Shown one piece after another: positions 1 through 9,944 of a stretch of DNA of 64,000 bases. Positions within the stretch are counted from its first letter, which is position 1. The number at the start of each line of letters is the position of its first letter. Under the pieces are notes generated by a model that saw only the letters and a list, made by a program, of their open reading frames with translations, was not told where the DNA came from and searched no databases. Source of the DNA: Desulfovibrionaceae bacterium (GTDB taxonomy: Bacteria; Desulfobacterota; Desulfovibrionia; Desulfovibrionales; Desulfovibrionaceae); NCBI GenBank assembly GCA_029008115.1, contig JAQXJC010000031.1, forward strand, positions 1 through 64,000, read 5' to 3'. The translations under genes and the position numbers were made by a program.

Positions 1-65
1 TCCCGGAGGATGGTTCCCTGTATGCTGTGCATCGGCCGCGCAGGGCAGTGCGCCAGCAGACGGCA

Positions 66-105
66 AGAGAGCCCGGAGAAGGGCAGGTTTTTCTCCGGGC
101 TCTCT
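66..105 (-). terminator. hairpin downstream of livF
   Basis: A perfect 15-bp inverted repeat (arms 66-80 and 91-105, 10-nt loop) lies about 100 nt past the livF stop. It reads AGAGAGCCCGGAGAA against its complement. There is no clear U-run on either side, so it could be a weak terminator or a 3' end-stabilising hairpin closing the liv transcript. The rest of positions 1-201 shows no convincing gene. Confidence 0.55.
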
Positions 106-201
106 GTGAAACTCTGTGAGGATTGGATGGAAGGGTCCGGCCTGTGTGCGGGAGGAGCATATCTCTCCGGGCGTATCGGGCCGTGAATGGAACTGCCTTG
201 G

Positions 202-898
202 CTAGCCTCCCAGATAGGCAGCGCGAATTTGCGGGCTTGCCAGAAGCGCCTCGGCGCTGTCCGCAATGGTAATGACGCCGTTTTCCATGACGTAGCCGCG
301 GTGGGCAATACGCAGGGCCTGATTGGCGTTCTGCTCCACAAGGAATACGGTGGTGCCGTCGGCATTGACCTTGCGGATGATGTCGAATATCTGCCGGATG
401 ATAATGGGGGCCAGGCCCAGCGAAGGTTCATCCAGCAGCAGCAGCCTGGGGCGCGCCATGAGCGCGCGGCAGATGGCAAGCATCTGCTGTTCCCCGCCGG
501 AAAGCGTGCCGCCGCTCTGCCTGCGGCGCTCCGCCAGAATGGGGAAGAGCGAGAAGCAGTAGTCCATGTCGCTGGCAATGCCGGCCTTGTCATTGCGCAG
601 AAAGGCCCCCAGATCGAGGTTTTCCTGGACAGACAGCTCGGGGAAGATGAGACGCCCTTCCGGAACCTGCGAGATGCCCAGCTTCACGATGGCGTTGGGC
701 GGCAGGGTATGGATGGGGCTGCCGTTCCACAGCACCTCGCCACTGCGGGGGCGATTGATGCCGCAGATGGTCATCAGCGTGGTGCTTTTTCCCGCGCCGT
801 TGGCCCCGATGAGGGTCACGATCTCTCCGTCGCCCACGGTGAGGTCCACGCCACGCAGAGCCTGGATATTGCCGTAGAAGGTGTTGACGCCTTTCAGC

Positions 899-906
<8 letters not shown>
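202..906 (-). CDS. livF: branched-chain amino acid ABC transporter ATP-binding protein LivF
   Basis: One of two cytoplasmic ATPases that power the Liv importer for leucine, isoleucine and valine. The 234-residue protein has Walker A GANGAGKS at residues 34-41, the ABC signature LSGGEQ at 135-140 and Walker B LLLLDEP at 155-161, all in family position and at normal LivF length. The ATG has a GGAGG ribosome site, and its first 8 nt overlap the end of livG, which suggests translational coupling. It is the last gene of a five-gene operon livK-livH-livM-livG-livF. The substrate class is inferred from the family; related HAAT systems also carry amides, urea or other amino acids. Confidence 0.93.
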
Positions 907-2973
<2,067 letters not shown>

Positions 2974-2984
2974 ATGCCGCCCCC

Positions 2985-3893
2985 CTACACCTTCTGTACC
3001 GTGGCCTTGCCCAGAATGCCGTCAGGGCGGAAGATCAGGATGAGGATCAGAATGCCAAAGGCCAGCACATCCTCATAGTTGCCGGAAAGATAGCCCGTGG
3101 TGAAGCTCTCGCACAGGCCCAGCACAAGGCCGCCCACCATGGCGCCCGGGATGGAGCCGATGCCGCCCAGCACGGCGGCGGTAAAGGCCTTCATGCCGGC
3201 AAGAAAACCGATGTTGAAGTTCACCTGCCCCATGTGCGAGGCGATGAGGACGCCGCCCACGGCGGCAAGCGCCGAACCGATGATGAAGGTCAGGGAAATG
3301 ATGCGATCGGCGTCTATGCCCAGCAGCATGGCCATTTTGCGGTTTTGCGCCGTGGCGCGCATGGCCTTGCCCATGCGGGTATAGTGGATGAACAGAGTCA
3401 GGGCAATCATGGTGCAGGTGCTGGTCACGAGAATGACGAGATCGCTCGGCCCCATGATATAGTCGATGTATTCCAGAAAGTCGAATTCGGGAATGAGGCG
3501 AGGGAAGGGAACAAAGTCCGAAGTCTGCGCCAGAATGACATAGTTCTGGAGGAAGATGGACATGCCGATGGCCGAAATGAGCGGGGACAGGCGCGGCGCA
3601 CCGCGCAGCGGCTTGTAGGCAACCTTCTCCAGCGTATAGCCGTAGGCGGCGCACCAGACCACGGCCACCAGCGCGGCTACCAGCAGGATGCCCACGGCCG
3701 GAAAGCCGGTGAATCCCAGAATGCCCGCCACGATGAGCGCCGTGAATGCGCCGAGCATGTAGACTTCGCCATGCGCGAAGTTGATGAGCTGAATGATGCC
3801 GTACACCAGCGTATAGCCCAGTGCAATGAGGGCATAGATGCTGCCGCGCGTCAGTCCGCCGAAAAATAATTCAAGAAAGTATTGAAAATCCAT
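2985..3893 (-). CDS. livH: branched-chain amino acid ABC transporter permease LivH
   Basis: Partner permease to LivM, 302 residues, the normal family length. It opens with QYFLELFFGGLTRGSIYALI and contains the LivH hallmarks GYTLVYGIIQLINFAHGE and RATAQNRKMAMLLGID. About eight membrane segments can be read. A hairpin in the 67-nt gap separates it from the binding-protein gene livK. That fits the common pattern in which the binding protein is made in excess over the membrane subunits. Confidence 0.93.
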   Translation of the reverse strand: MDFQYFLELFFGGLTRGSIYALIALGYTLVYGIIQLINFAHGEVYMLGAFTALIVAGILGFTGFPAVGILLVAALVAVVWCAAYGYTLEKVAYKPLRGAPRLSPLISAIGMSIFLQNYVILAQTSDFVPFPRLIPEFDFLEYIDYIMGPSDLVILVTSTCTMIALTLFIHYTRMGKAMRATAQNRKMAMLLGIDADRIISLTFIIGSALAAVGGVLIASHMGQVNFNIGFLAGMKAFTAAVLGGIGSIPGAMVGGLVLGLCESFTTGYLSGNYEDVLAFGILILILIFRPDGILGKATVQKV

Positions 3894-3910
3894 GGCCGCC
3901 TGCCAGCAAA

Positions 3911-3946
3911 AGACGCGGCGGACCGGTCTCCCGACCCGCCGCGAAG
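3911..3946 (-). promoter_or_regulatory. attenuator-like hairpin between livK and livH
   Basis: Between the livK stop and the livH start an 8-bp GC-only stem (3914-3921 with 3936-3943) forms on the minus-strand transcript and is followed by TCTTTTG. It looks like a partial terminator or RNA-stabilising hairpin that would lower expression of the downstream permease and ATPase genes relative to livK. Confidence 0.6.
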
Positions 3947-3960
3947 GGTTCGGAGGTTAG

Positions 3961-5091
3961 CTAGTTCAGCGTGATGCTGTGACCCACTTCAACATATTTG
4001 CCGTTCCGGATCTGATAGATGGACAGGCCCACGCCGGTGGGATCGCCCTTGGCATTGAACTTGATGGTGCCGACGGGAGTTTCCACGGATTCCGAGCGCA
4101 GGGCTTCCATGATCTTCACCGTGTCCGTGCTCTGCGCCTTGTCGATGGCGTTCAGGAGGGCCTGCGTAGCCGCATAGGCATTGGGGAAGAAGGAGCCGGG
4201 CTGGGTGCCGAACATCTTCACGTGCTGCTCGACGGCCTTGGTGTAGGCGGGCAGGTTGGACGTATCCGAGGGATAGGAGGTGTAGATGCCTTCCGCGTCC
4301 TTGCCGGCCATCTTGATGAAGGCTTCATCCTTCAGGCCGTCGGGGCCGATGATCGGCACGTTCACATGGTCGCGGCGCATCTGCTGCACCAGCTTGGAGG
4401 CGGTGGGCTGGTAGCCGCCGAAGAACAGGGCGTCGGGCTTGGCGCGGCGCAGCTTGCGCACCACGGAGGAGAAGTCCACGGCGTCAGGATTGATGGCTTC
4501 AAAGAGTACGGTTTCCACGCCGGCCTTCTCAAGCTGGACGCGGTTGTTTTCCACAAAGCCCTTGCCGTATTCGCCGTTGTCATGCAGATAGACGACCTTC
4601 TTCACCTGAAGCTTCTTCAGGGCGAAGTCGGCAGTCAGCGTGGCCTGATCGTCGTCATTGGCGATGGTGCGGAAGAAGTAGGGGTTCTCGCCGCTCTTGG
4701 TCAGCGCGGGGGTGGTGGCGGAAGGCGAAATGGAAACCACCTTGGCGTCATTGTAGATAGGCAGCGCGGCCTTGGTGGCGCCGGAGCAGATGTGGCCCAT
4801 GACGGCGGCCACCTTGTCGGAAAGCAGCTTGGTGGCGGCGTTGCTGGCCAGCTCGGGCTTGCACTGGTCATCCTGCGGGACAATTTCGATCTGACGGCCC
4901 ATGATGCCGCCGCGGGCGTTGTATTCGGCGGCGACAATCTTGGCTGCGTTCAGGCTGGGCACGCCGTAGGAGGCGAGGTCGCCGGAATGTGCGCCGGGCA
5001 CGCCAATTTTGATGGGGTCGGCCGCCTGAGCGGAGCCGGCAAGCAGCGCCACAAGGGCGGCTCCGGCCAGCAGGGAAATGCCTTTTTTCAT
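3961..5091 (-). CDS. livK: periplasmic branched-chain amino acid binding protein LivK
   Basis: High-affinity solute receptor that delivers ligand to LivHM in the periplasm. It has 376 residues with an N-terminal signal peptide: MKKG, a hydrophobic core and a likely cut after SAQA at residue 23. The mature part starts ADPIKIGVPGAHSGDLASYG, the standard type I periplasmic binding fold, with the usual SPSATTPAL ligand-loop motif. The start has a strong GGGAGGA ribosome site. It is the first and probably most expressed gene of the liv operon. The promoter just upstream is crowded with inverted and direct repeats, described separately. The exact ligand cannot be read from sequence. Confidence 0.93.
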   Translation of the reverse strand: MKKGISLLAGAALVALLAGSAQAADPIKIGVPGAHSGDLASYGVPSLNAAKIVAAEYNARGGIMGRQIEIVPQDDQCKPELASNAATKLLSDKVAAVMGHICSGATKAALPIYNDAKVVSISPSATTPALTKSGENPYFFRTIANDDDQATLTADFALKKLQVKKVVYLHDNGEYGKGFVENNRVQLEKAGVETVLFEAINPDAVDFSSVVRKLRRAKPDALFFGGYQPTASKLVQQMRRDHVNVPIIGPDGLKDEAFIKMAGKDAEGIYTSYPSDTSNLPAYTKAVEQHVKMFGTQPGSFFPNAYAATQALLNAIDKAQSTDTVKIMEALRSESVETPVGTIKFNAKGDPTGVGLSIYQIRNGKYVEVGHSITLN

Positions 5092-5151
5092 AACTCTTCC
5101 TCCCTTTTGTATTGGCGCCCTTGCCGTGGCACGGACGCCTGTGAAAAAATG

Positions 5152-5229
5152 TTACAGGATTCTGCCTGTAATACAGGATGCTGTCAAACGGTTAATCGAC
5201 ATTTTTGTCGCAGAAAATACAAAAATGTC
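5152..5229 (-). promoter_or_regulatory. livK promoter with embedded operator and upstream palindrome
   Basis: On the minus strand a sigma70-type promoter is visible: -35 TTGACA (5182-5187), a 17-nt spacer, and -10 CAGAAT (5159-5164), which puts the start near 5152 and leaves a leader of about 60 nt. A perfect inverted repeat TTACAGG-N6-CCTGTAA (5152-5171) covers the -10. The direct repeat ACAGGATTCTG / ACAGGATGCTG (5154-5164, 5173-5183; 19-nt spacing) overlaps it. A second palindrome with 11-bp arms, GACATTTTTGT and its complement (5198-5208, 5219-5229), is centred about 61 nt upstream of the start, a typical activator position. Which regulators bind is unknown. Confidence 0.6.
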
Positions 5230-5292
5230 TTTTTCCGTCCTGCCGTGCGCGCCTGTGGTGTGGCGCTGTCCGGCAAGGCGGCCTTTGCGGGA

Positions 5293-6657
5293 CTATTTTT
5301 CTCTTTTCTTATGCGTAGAGCGGAAGCGGACGCGCATGGGGGCGTGCGTGATGCCGAATATCTTGCGCAGGGCGCGCTCCAGATAGCGCGCATAGGTTTC
5401 CGGGATGCGATCCGCATCACTGACAAAGAACACGAACGTCGGCGGATTCACCTCGGCCTGCGTCAGATAATAGAACTTCGCACGCACGCGCTTGACTACC
5501 GGCGGCTGGTGCCGGGTGATGACCTCTTCCATGGCGCGGTTCAGCTGGCCTGTGCCGATGCGGACGGCGCATTCCTCATGAATGCGGCGCGCCAGCGGAA
5601 GAATTCTGGCAATACCGCTGGCAGTCAGGGCGGAAGTCAGCAGCACGGGCACATGCGGACAGAAGGCAAGCATTTCTTCCAGATTCTTCTGGAGCTGCTT
5701 CAGGGAATCGCGGGGCACCAGATCGGACTTGTTCACAATGACGATGAAGGGCGTCTTGCGTTCGTCCAGCATGTCCATAAGCCGCTTGTCCTGCTGGCTG
5801 GCGCCGGCGGTGGCGTCGATGACGAGCAGGGTCACATCAGCCTTGGTGGAGGATTTGATGGAGGAATTCACCGAGAATTTTTCCACCGAGTCCGTAATCT
5901 TGGTGCGGCGGCGGATACCGGCCGTGTCCACAAAGACATAGCGTTCGCCCTCCAGCTCGAAGCTGACGTCCACGCTGTCGCGCGTGGTGCCGGCAATGTC
6001 GGAAACGATCATGCGCTGCTGCCCGGAAATGGCGTTGACCAGCGAGGATTTTCCGGCATTGGGGCGGCCCAGCATGGCCAGGCGCAACGCGGCCTCCTGC
6101 TCCGGCTCATGTTCCCAGTCAGCGGGAATGAGGTCGGCGAGCGTTTCTTCCAGCAGGCGGATGTTGGCGCCGTGCTCGGCGGAAACAGCCATGAGCGGAA
6201 AGCCGAGCCCGTGGAATTCCGCCGTCATGGCGTCTTCCTTCTCCAGCCCGTCCACCTTGTTGACGACCAGGATCGTGGGCTTGTTCATGCGGCGCACGCG
6301 CGAGGCCAGAAATTCATCCATGGGCAGCAGGCCGTCGCGCCCGTCCACCACAAAGGCCACGGCCACGGCCTCCTGCATGGCGGCTTCGGCCTGCTGGAGA
6401 ATCTCCTGCTCGAAGCCCCGGATACCCGCCGGCCCTTCCGTAATGGCGGAGGTGCCGTCCAGCGTGATGCCGCCGGTGTCCACGATGCCGAAGGCGGGGC
6501 CGGACTTGCGGCGCACCACGCCTTCCATGCGGTCGCGGGTGACGCCGGGGCGGTCATGCGTGATGGCGCGGTTGCTGCGGATGAGGCGGTTGAAAAGCGT
6601 GGACTTGCCCACGTTGGGCCGTCCTATCAGCACGATTTGGGGCAGTTGTGATGCCAT
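5293..6657 (-). CDS. der: ribosome-assembly GTPase Der (EngA)
   Basis: Essential GTPase that acts in 50S ribosomal subunit assembly. The 454-residue protein has the defining tandem G domains: GRPNVGKST near residue 12 with NKVD further on, and GRPNAGKSS near residue 193 with NKSD. A KH-like C-terminal domain ends in a basic KKREK tail. Length is normal for Der. The ATG overlaps the stop of the upstream pseudouridine synthase by one base (TAATG), so the two are probably cotranscribed and coupled. Both genes serve ribosome maturation. Confidence 0.96.
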   Translation of the reverse strand: MASQLPQIVLIGRPNVGKSTLFNRLIRSNRAITHDRPGVTRDRMEGVVRRKSGPAFGIVDTGGITLDGTSAITEGPAGIRGFEQEILQQAEAAMQEAVAVAFVVDGRDGLLPMDEFLASRVRRMNKPTILVVNKVDGLEKEDAMTAEFHGLGFPLMAVSAEHGANIRLLEETLADLIPADWEHEPEQEAALRLAMLGRPNAGKSSLVNAISGQQRMIVSDIAGTTRDSVDVSFELEGERYVFVDTAGIRRRTKITDSVEKFSVNSSIKSSTKADVTLLVIDATAGASQQDKRLMDMLDERKTPFIVIVNKSDLVPRDSLKQLQKNLEEMLAFCPHVPVLLTSALTASGIARILPLARRIHEECAVRIGTGQLNRAMEEVITRHQPPVVKRVRAKFYYLTQAEVNPPTFVFFVSDADRIPETYARYLERALRKIFGITHAPMRVRFRSTHKKREK

Positions 6658-7700
6658 TATTGTGTCCTTGAAGTAAGAAATTCGGCTATCATGTCCTGAC
6701 AGGACGCATCTGTCAAGGATGGAGGAAGCTCGCCCAGAGCCCGGCCTCCCGTCCAGGGAGGAGGGGTTTCAAAGGTGGCTGTGCCTCCGTCCGGCAGGGC
6801 ATTCGGCAGGATGAGGCGGCAGGCATGCAGCAGAAAGCCCTGGTTCGAGGCGGCGCCGTATTTGCCGTCGCCCATGAGCGGGTGGCCGCAGGCGGAGAGC
6901 TGGACGCGTATCTGATGCGTGCGTCCGGTAATCAGGCGCACATGAAGCAGGCTGCCGCGTTCTCCGCGCAGCAGGGGGGAAACGATGCAGCAGGCATCCC
7001 TGCCCGCTCCTGTCTCCACCCGCTCAAAATAGCCGGAGTATTTTTTAGCCATCTGATGGCACAGGAGCCGGGGAGCTTCATGCTCCCAGCGTCCTTCCAC
7101 CCAGGCCAGATATTCCTTGACCATGCCGTGGCTGCGGAAGGCGTCCTGAAGCAGGCGCAGCGCGCCGTAGCTGGCGCCGACCAGCAGAACGCCGGAGGTA
7201 TCCATGTCCAGCCTGTGGGCGGGGGTGGGCAGGAACGGAGCGCCGCTGAAGGCGGCCGCCAGCCGCGTGGCCATGCTGTCAGCATGGCCCGTGCCGGGCT
7301 GCACCGGCAGGCCAGCCGGTTTGTCATAGGCCCAGATGTCTCCCTGCCGGGCAATGAGCGGCGGCAGGGCAAGATCGGTGGGCAGCGAGGCGCGTTTCCC
7401 GAAGCGTCCCCGGCGCAGAAAGGCGGGCAGGCGCGGGCCCTCGGCGGGGGCGGCAGGAGCGCCGGCTTGGGCGGAGGCCGCCATTTTCAGCGCAAAGGGC
7501 GGCAGGCGAACCTGATCGCCGTCGGCAATGCGGAGAAAGGGCTTGCCCCGGCCGCCGTTGACGCGGATTTGTCCGGTGCGTATCCAGCGATGCAGCATGC
7601 TCTGGGACAGGCCAAGGCGCCGGACAAGATATTGCAGAAGTTTCTGGCCGCTTTCCGCGGCGGAGACAACAAGAGTATGCTCTGGCTCTGGTGAGGGCAT
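6657..7700 (-). CDS. RluC/RluD-family 23S rRNA pseudouridine synthase
   Basis: Isomerises specific uridines of large-subunit rRNA to pseudouridine. It reads as 347 residues from the ATG at 7698-7700. An S4-like RNA-binding domain lies at the N-terminus (GQKLLQYLVRRLGLSQS to RVNGGRGKPF), followed by the catalytic domain with HRLDMDTSGVLLVG; the second Asp of this motif is the nucleophile. GRTHQIRVQLSACGHPLMGD is the usual C-terminal motif. A longer open frame would run into tRNA-Pro, so the start at MPSPEP was chosen although its ribosome site is poor. The target uridines cannot be named; RluC (955/2504/2580) is the closest style. Confidence 0.88.
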   Translation of the reverse strand: MPSPEPEHTLVVSAAESGQKLLQYLVRRLGLSQSMLHRWIRTGQIRVNGGRGKPFLRIADGDQVRLPPFALKMAASAQAGAPAAPAEGPRLPAFLRRGRFGKRASLPTDLALPPLIARQGDIWAYDKPAGLPVQPGTGHADSMATRLAAAFSGAPFLPTPAHRLDMDTSGVLLVGASYGALRLLQDAFRSHGMVKEYLAWVEGRWEHEAPRLLCHQMAKKYSGYFERVETGAGRDACCIVSPLLRGERGSLLHVRLITGRTHQIRVQLSACGHPLMGDGKYGAASNQGFLLHACRLILPNALPDGGTATFETPPPWTGGRALGELPPSLTDASCQDMIAEFLTSRTQ

Positions 7701-7828
7701 GTCACGTGGCGGGTTGAGGTTGGGCGTGCGCCGGCCGCGCTGCGCATATCCAACAGTATACCGCAGGAGAGGCAGGCATTCAAGTGGGAAGTTTTTTTCG
7801 GCGGCTGAAAAAAAGTTGAAAAAATTTG

Positions 7829-7857
7829 TTGACAGGAAAGGCGTATCCGCGTAGTTA
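7829..7857 (+). promoter_or_regulatory. tRNA-Pro promoter
   Basis: A consensus -35 TTGACA (7829-7834) follows an A/T-rich tract that could act as an UP element. The best -10 at 17-nt spacing, TAGTTA (7852-7857), is weak. Transcription would start a few bases before the mature tRNA 5' end. Confidence 0.5.
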
Positions 7858-7869
7858 CTCTCCCGTCGT

Positions 7870-7946
7870 CGGGATGTAGCGCAGTCTGGGAGCGCACTTG
7901 AATGGGGTTCAAGGGGTCGAAGGTTCAAATCCTTTCATCCCGACCA
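7870..7946 (+). tRNA. tRNA-Pro (anticodon GGG)
   Basis: A 77-nt tRNA with a 7-bp acceptor stem CGGGATG/CATCCCG, T-arm GTTCAAATC and encoded 3' CCA. The anticodon stem is CTTGA/TCAAG with loop ATGGGGT, giving anticodon GGG, which reads CCC and CCU. It stands alone, with its own promoter upstream and a hairpin terminator downstream. Confidence 0.97.
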
Positions 7947-7982
7947 TTAAAAAATCCGTAAGGATTTCCACGAGATGACCCC

Positions 7983-8018
7983 AAGGGGAGCATGTTGCAA
8001 GGCATGTTCCCCTTTCTC
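7983..8018 (+). terminator. terminator after tRNA-Pro
   Basis: A 12-bp stem with one G-T pair (AAGGGGAGCATG, 7983-7994, with 8003-8014) is followed by a short T-rich stretch. It lies about 37 nt past the tRNA 3' end. Confidence 0.7.
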
Positions 8019-8144
8019 GTTTCCGGAGGACTGTCCTTCCTTATGAAAGGAACAGCCCGATGCGATAAACAGGAAACGCCCCCGGCGGGGACGTTCCGTA
8101 CAGATGCTGTGGCTGCGGGACAGCGGCGGCAGGACGTGCTCCCA

Positions 8145-8546
8145 TCAGCCGTTCTGTGCCGCCTTTTTTCCCAGCCAGGCTACGGCTTCCACTTCCAGCA
8201 GGGCTCCCTTGGGCAGGGCGGCCACCTGCACGCAGGAGCGCGCCGGGCAGGCTCCCGTGAAAAAGCCCGCATAGACCTCATTGATTTCCTGAAAATGGGC
8301 GAGGTCCTGCACAAAGACCGTCGTTTTTACCACGTGGGAAAAGTCCGCGCCGGCGGCGGCCAGTACCGCGCCGAGGTTGGTCATGGCCTGGCGCATCTGT
8401 GCCGCCGCTCCCTGCGCCAGTGCGCCGCGTTCGGGATCGGCTCCCAGCATGCCGGAGGTATAGAGAAATTCGCCGCAGACAATGCCCTGGGAATAGGGCC
8501 CTATGGCTGCGGGGGCATGCGGCGAGGAAATGGCGTGTGCATTCAT
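8145..8546 (-). CDS. ridA: RidA/YjgF-family enamine/imine deaminase
   Basis: Hydrolyses reactive enamine/imine intermediates released by PLP enzymes and so protects other PLP enzymes. The protein has 133 residues, the usual RidA length. It contains SPHAPAAIGPYSQGI near the N-terminus and the conserved C-terminal stretch PARSCVQVAALPKGALLEVEAVAWL; the Arg in PARSC is the expected carboxylate-binding residue. The ATG at 8544-8546 has an AGGAGA site at good spacing, and an upstream in-frame TTG is less likely. It diverges from the hydroxy-acid oxidase gene, with a 19-bp palindrome in the shared region. Confidence 0.92.
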   Translation of the reverse strand: MNAHAISSPHAPAAIGPYSQGIVCGEFLYTSGMLGADPERGALAQGAAAQMRQAMTNLGAVLAAAGADFSHVVKTTVFVQDLAHFQEINEVYAGFFTGACPARSCVQVAALPKGALLEVEAVAWLGKKAAQNG

Positions 8547-8693
8547 GATGGCATCTCCTGTATGAATTTTTGTGATGGCTGGCATGGCTTTTTTTCCGCC
8601 ATGCGCTTCCTGCCGGCCCAGCATAGGCACTCCTGTGCGGGAAGACAAGGGAGGCAGAGGCCCTTCATGGGATGACAGAACGCCGTTTTTGCG

Positions 8694-8712
8694 GTATGTC
8701 TGTCAGACATAC
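8694..8712. promoter_or_regulatory. 19-bp palindromic operator candidate
   Basis: GTATGTCTG-T-CAGACATAC is a perfect palindrome with 9-bp arms and a single central base. It sits between the divergent ridA and alpha-hydroxy-acid oxidase genes, about 50 nt before the latter. The core TGTCTG/CAGACA resembles sites of FadR/LldR-type GntR repressors, but that assignment is inference. Confidence 0.55.
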
Positions 8713-8760
8713 GGTGCCTTCCGTTGATTTCTACCGCCGTTGGCGTTGAAGGAGCAAATT

Positions 8761-9792
8761 ATGGATATGAAAGAAGTCCGCACTGTGGCACGGGAACGCA
8801 TGAAGGGATTCTGCCGCGTCTGCGCGGTATGCGACGGGCGCGCCTGCGCCGGGGAAACCCCCGGCATGGGCGGCTGCGGCACCGGGGCCGCGTTCCGTAA
8901 CAATATTGCGGCATTGCAGAATGTTCGCCTGAACATGCGCCTGGTGCATGACGTGAAGGCCCCCGGCACAGCCACCACGGTGCTGGGCATGGAATTGCAG
9001 CTGCCCGTGCTGGCGGCGCCCATTGGCGGCGTGTCGTTCAATATGGGCGGCGCACTGACGGAAGAGCAGTACATCAACGCCATTGTGGACGGCTGCAAGG
9101 CTGCCGGCACCATTGGCTGCACGGGTGACGGGGTGCCTCCCTTCATTCACGAATCCGGCTTTGCCGCCATCAAAAATGCGGGCGGGCACGGCATTCCCTT
9201 CATCAAGCCGTGGGACAGCGCCGAGCTGGAGGAAAAGCTGGACAAGGCCGCGGCGACAGGCTGTTCCGTCATCGGCATGGATATTGACGCCGCCGGCCTG
9301 ATTACGCTGGCCAAGATGGGCCGTCCCGTATCTCCCAAGGGGCCTGCCGAACTTGCCGCCGTGGTGCAGCGCGTGCATGGCATGGGGCTGAAGTTCATCC
9401 TCAAGGGCGTGATGACTGTGGAAGACGCGGTGGCTGCCGCCGCTGCCGGCTGTGACGCCATTGTGGTTTCGAATCATGGCGGCCGCGTGCTCGATCACAC
9501 CCCCGGCGTGGCGGAAGTGCTGCCCGGCATTGCCGCCAGCGTCAAGGGTCGCATGGACATCCTGGCCGACGGCGGCGTGCGCGACGGCGTGGATGTGCTG
9601 AAGCTGCTGGCTCTGGGGGCGGACGCGGTGATGATTGGCCGTCCGTACAGCGTGGCGGCCCTGGGTGGCGAGGCCGAAGGCGTCGAACTCTATACCAATA
9701 CGCTGCGCAGCCAGCTCACGGCAGCTATGGTTCTGACCGGCTGTCCTTCCGTGCAGGCCGCCGGCATGCATCTGGTGAACATCGCGCGCTAG
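8761..9792 (+). CDS. FMN-dependent alpha-hydroxy-acid oxidizing protein
   Basis: TIM-barrel flavoprotein of the lactate/glycolate oxidase-dehydrogenase family that oxidises an L-2-hydroxy acid to a 2-oxo acid. The 343-residue protein carries the family core: VLAAPIGGVSFN, the catalytic-base motif SNHGGRVLD, and the phosphate-binding ADGGVRDGVDVLK...GADAVMIGRPY. The N-terminus is cysteine-rich (FCRVCAVCDGRAC, then GGCGTG), as in homologs from strict anaerobes; whether the cysteines bind metal is unknown. Start is the ATG with GAAGGAG six bases upstream. The substrate cannot be told from sequence; lactate is possible given the physiology of this group. Confidence 0.85.
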   Translation: MDMKEVRTVARERMKGFCRVCAVCDGRACAGETPGMGGCGTGAAFRNNIAALQNVRLNMRLVHDVKAPGTATTVLGMELQLPVLAAPIGGVSFNMGGALTEEQYINAIVDGCKAAGTIGCTGDGVPPFIHESGFAAIKNAGGHGIPFIKPWDSAELEEKLDKAAATGCSVIGMDIDAAGLITLAKMGRPVSPKGPAELAAVVQRVHGMGLKFILKGVMTVEDAVAAAAAGCDAIVVSNHGGRVLDHTPGVAEVLPGIAASVKGRMDILADGGVRDGVDVLKLLALGADAVMIGRPYSVAALGGEAEGVELYTNTLRSQLTAAMVLTGCPSVQAAGMHLVNIAR

Positions 9793-9878
9793 GCCAGCCT
9801 GGCAGCCATCTGCGCATCCGGCAGGGCGTGTTGCGCCTTCTGCCGGCAATGCGCGGGAAAGAGGCAAGACATCTTGAA

Positions 9879-9914
9879 AAAGGGCGATCTCCCGCGGGAG
9901 GTCGCCCTTTTGCC
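9879..9914. terminator. bidirectional terminator
   Basis: A long GC-rich hairpin (AGGGCGATCTCCC paired with GGGAGGTCGCCCT, tetraloop region GCGG) is flanked by A-run and T-run. It lies between the convergent hydroxy-acid oxidase and ferredoxin genes and can serve both strands. Confidence 0.8.
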
Positions 9915-9944
9915 GTCGTGTCAGGCTGAACAGAAATGCGGCAG

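Noticed and set aside
5198-5229. AT-rich palindrome upstream of livK read as a der terminator
   Set aside because: On the minus strand, where der is transcribed, it is not followed by a T-run; an operator role fits its distance from the livK promoter better.
3979-6651. 890-codon plus-strand open frame opposite livK and der
   Set aside because: It is a shadow of livK and der; its translation is low-complexity His/Gly/Val without family motifs.
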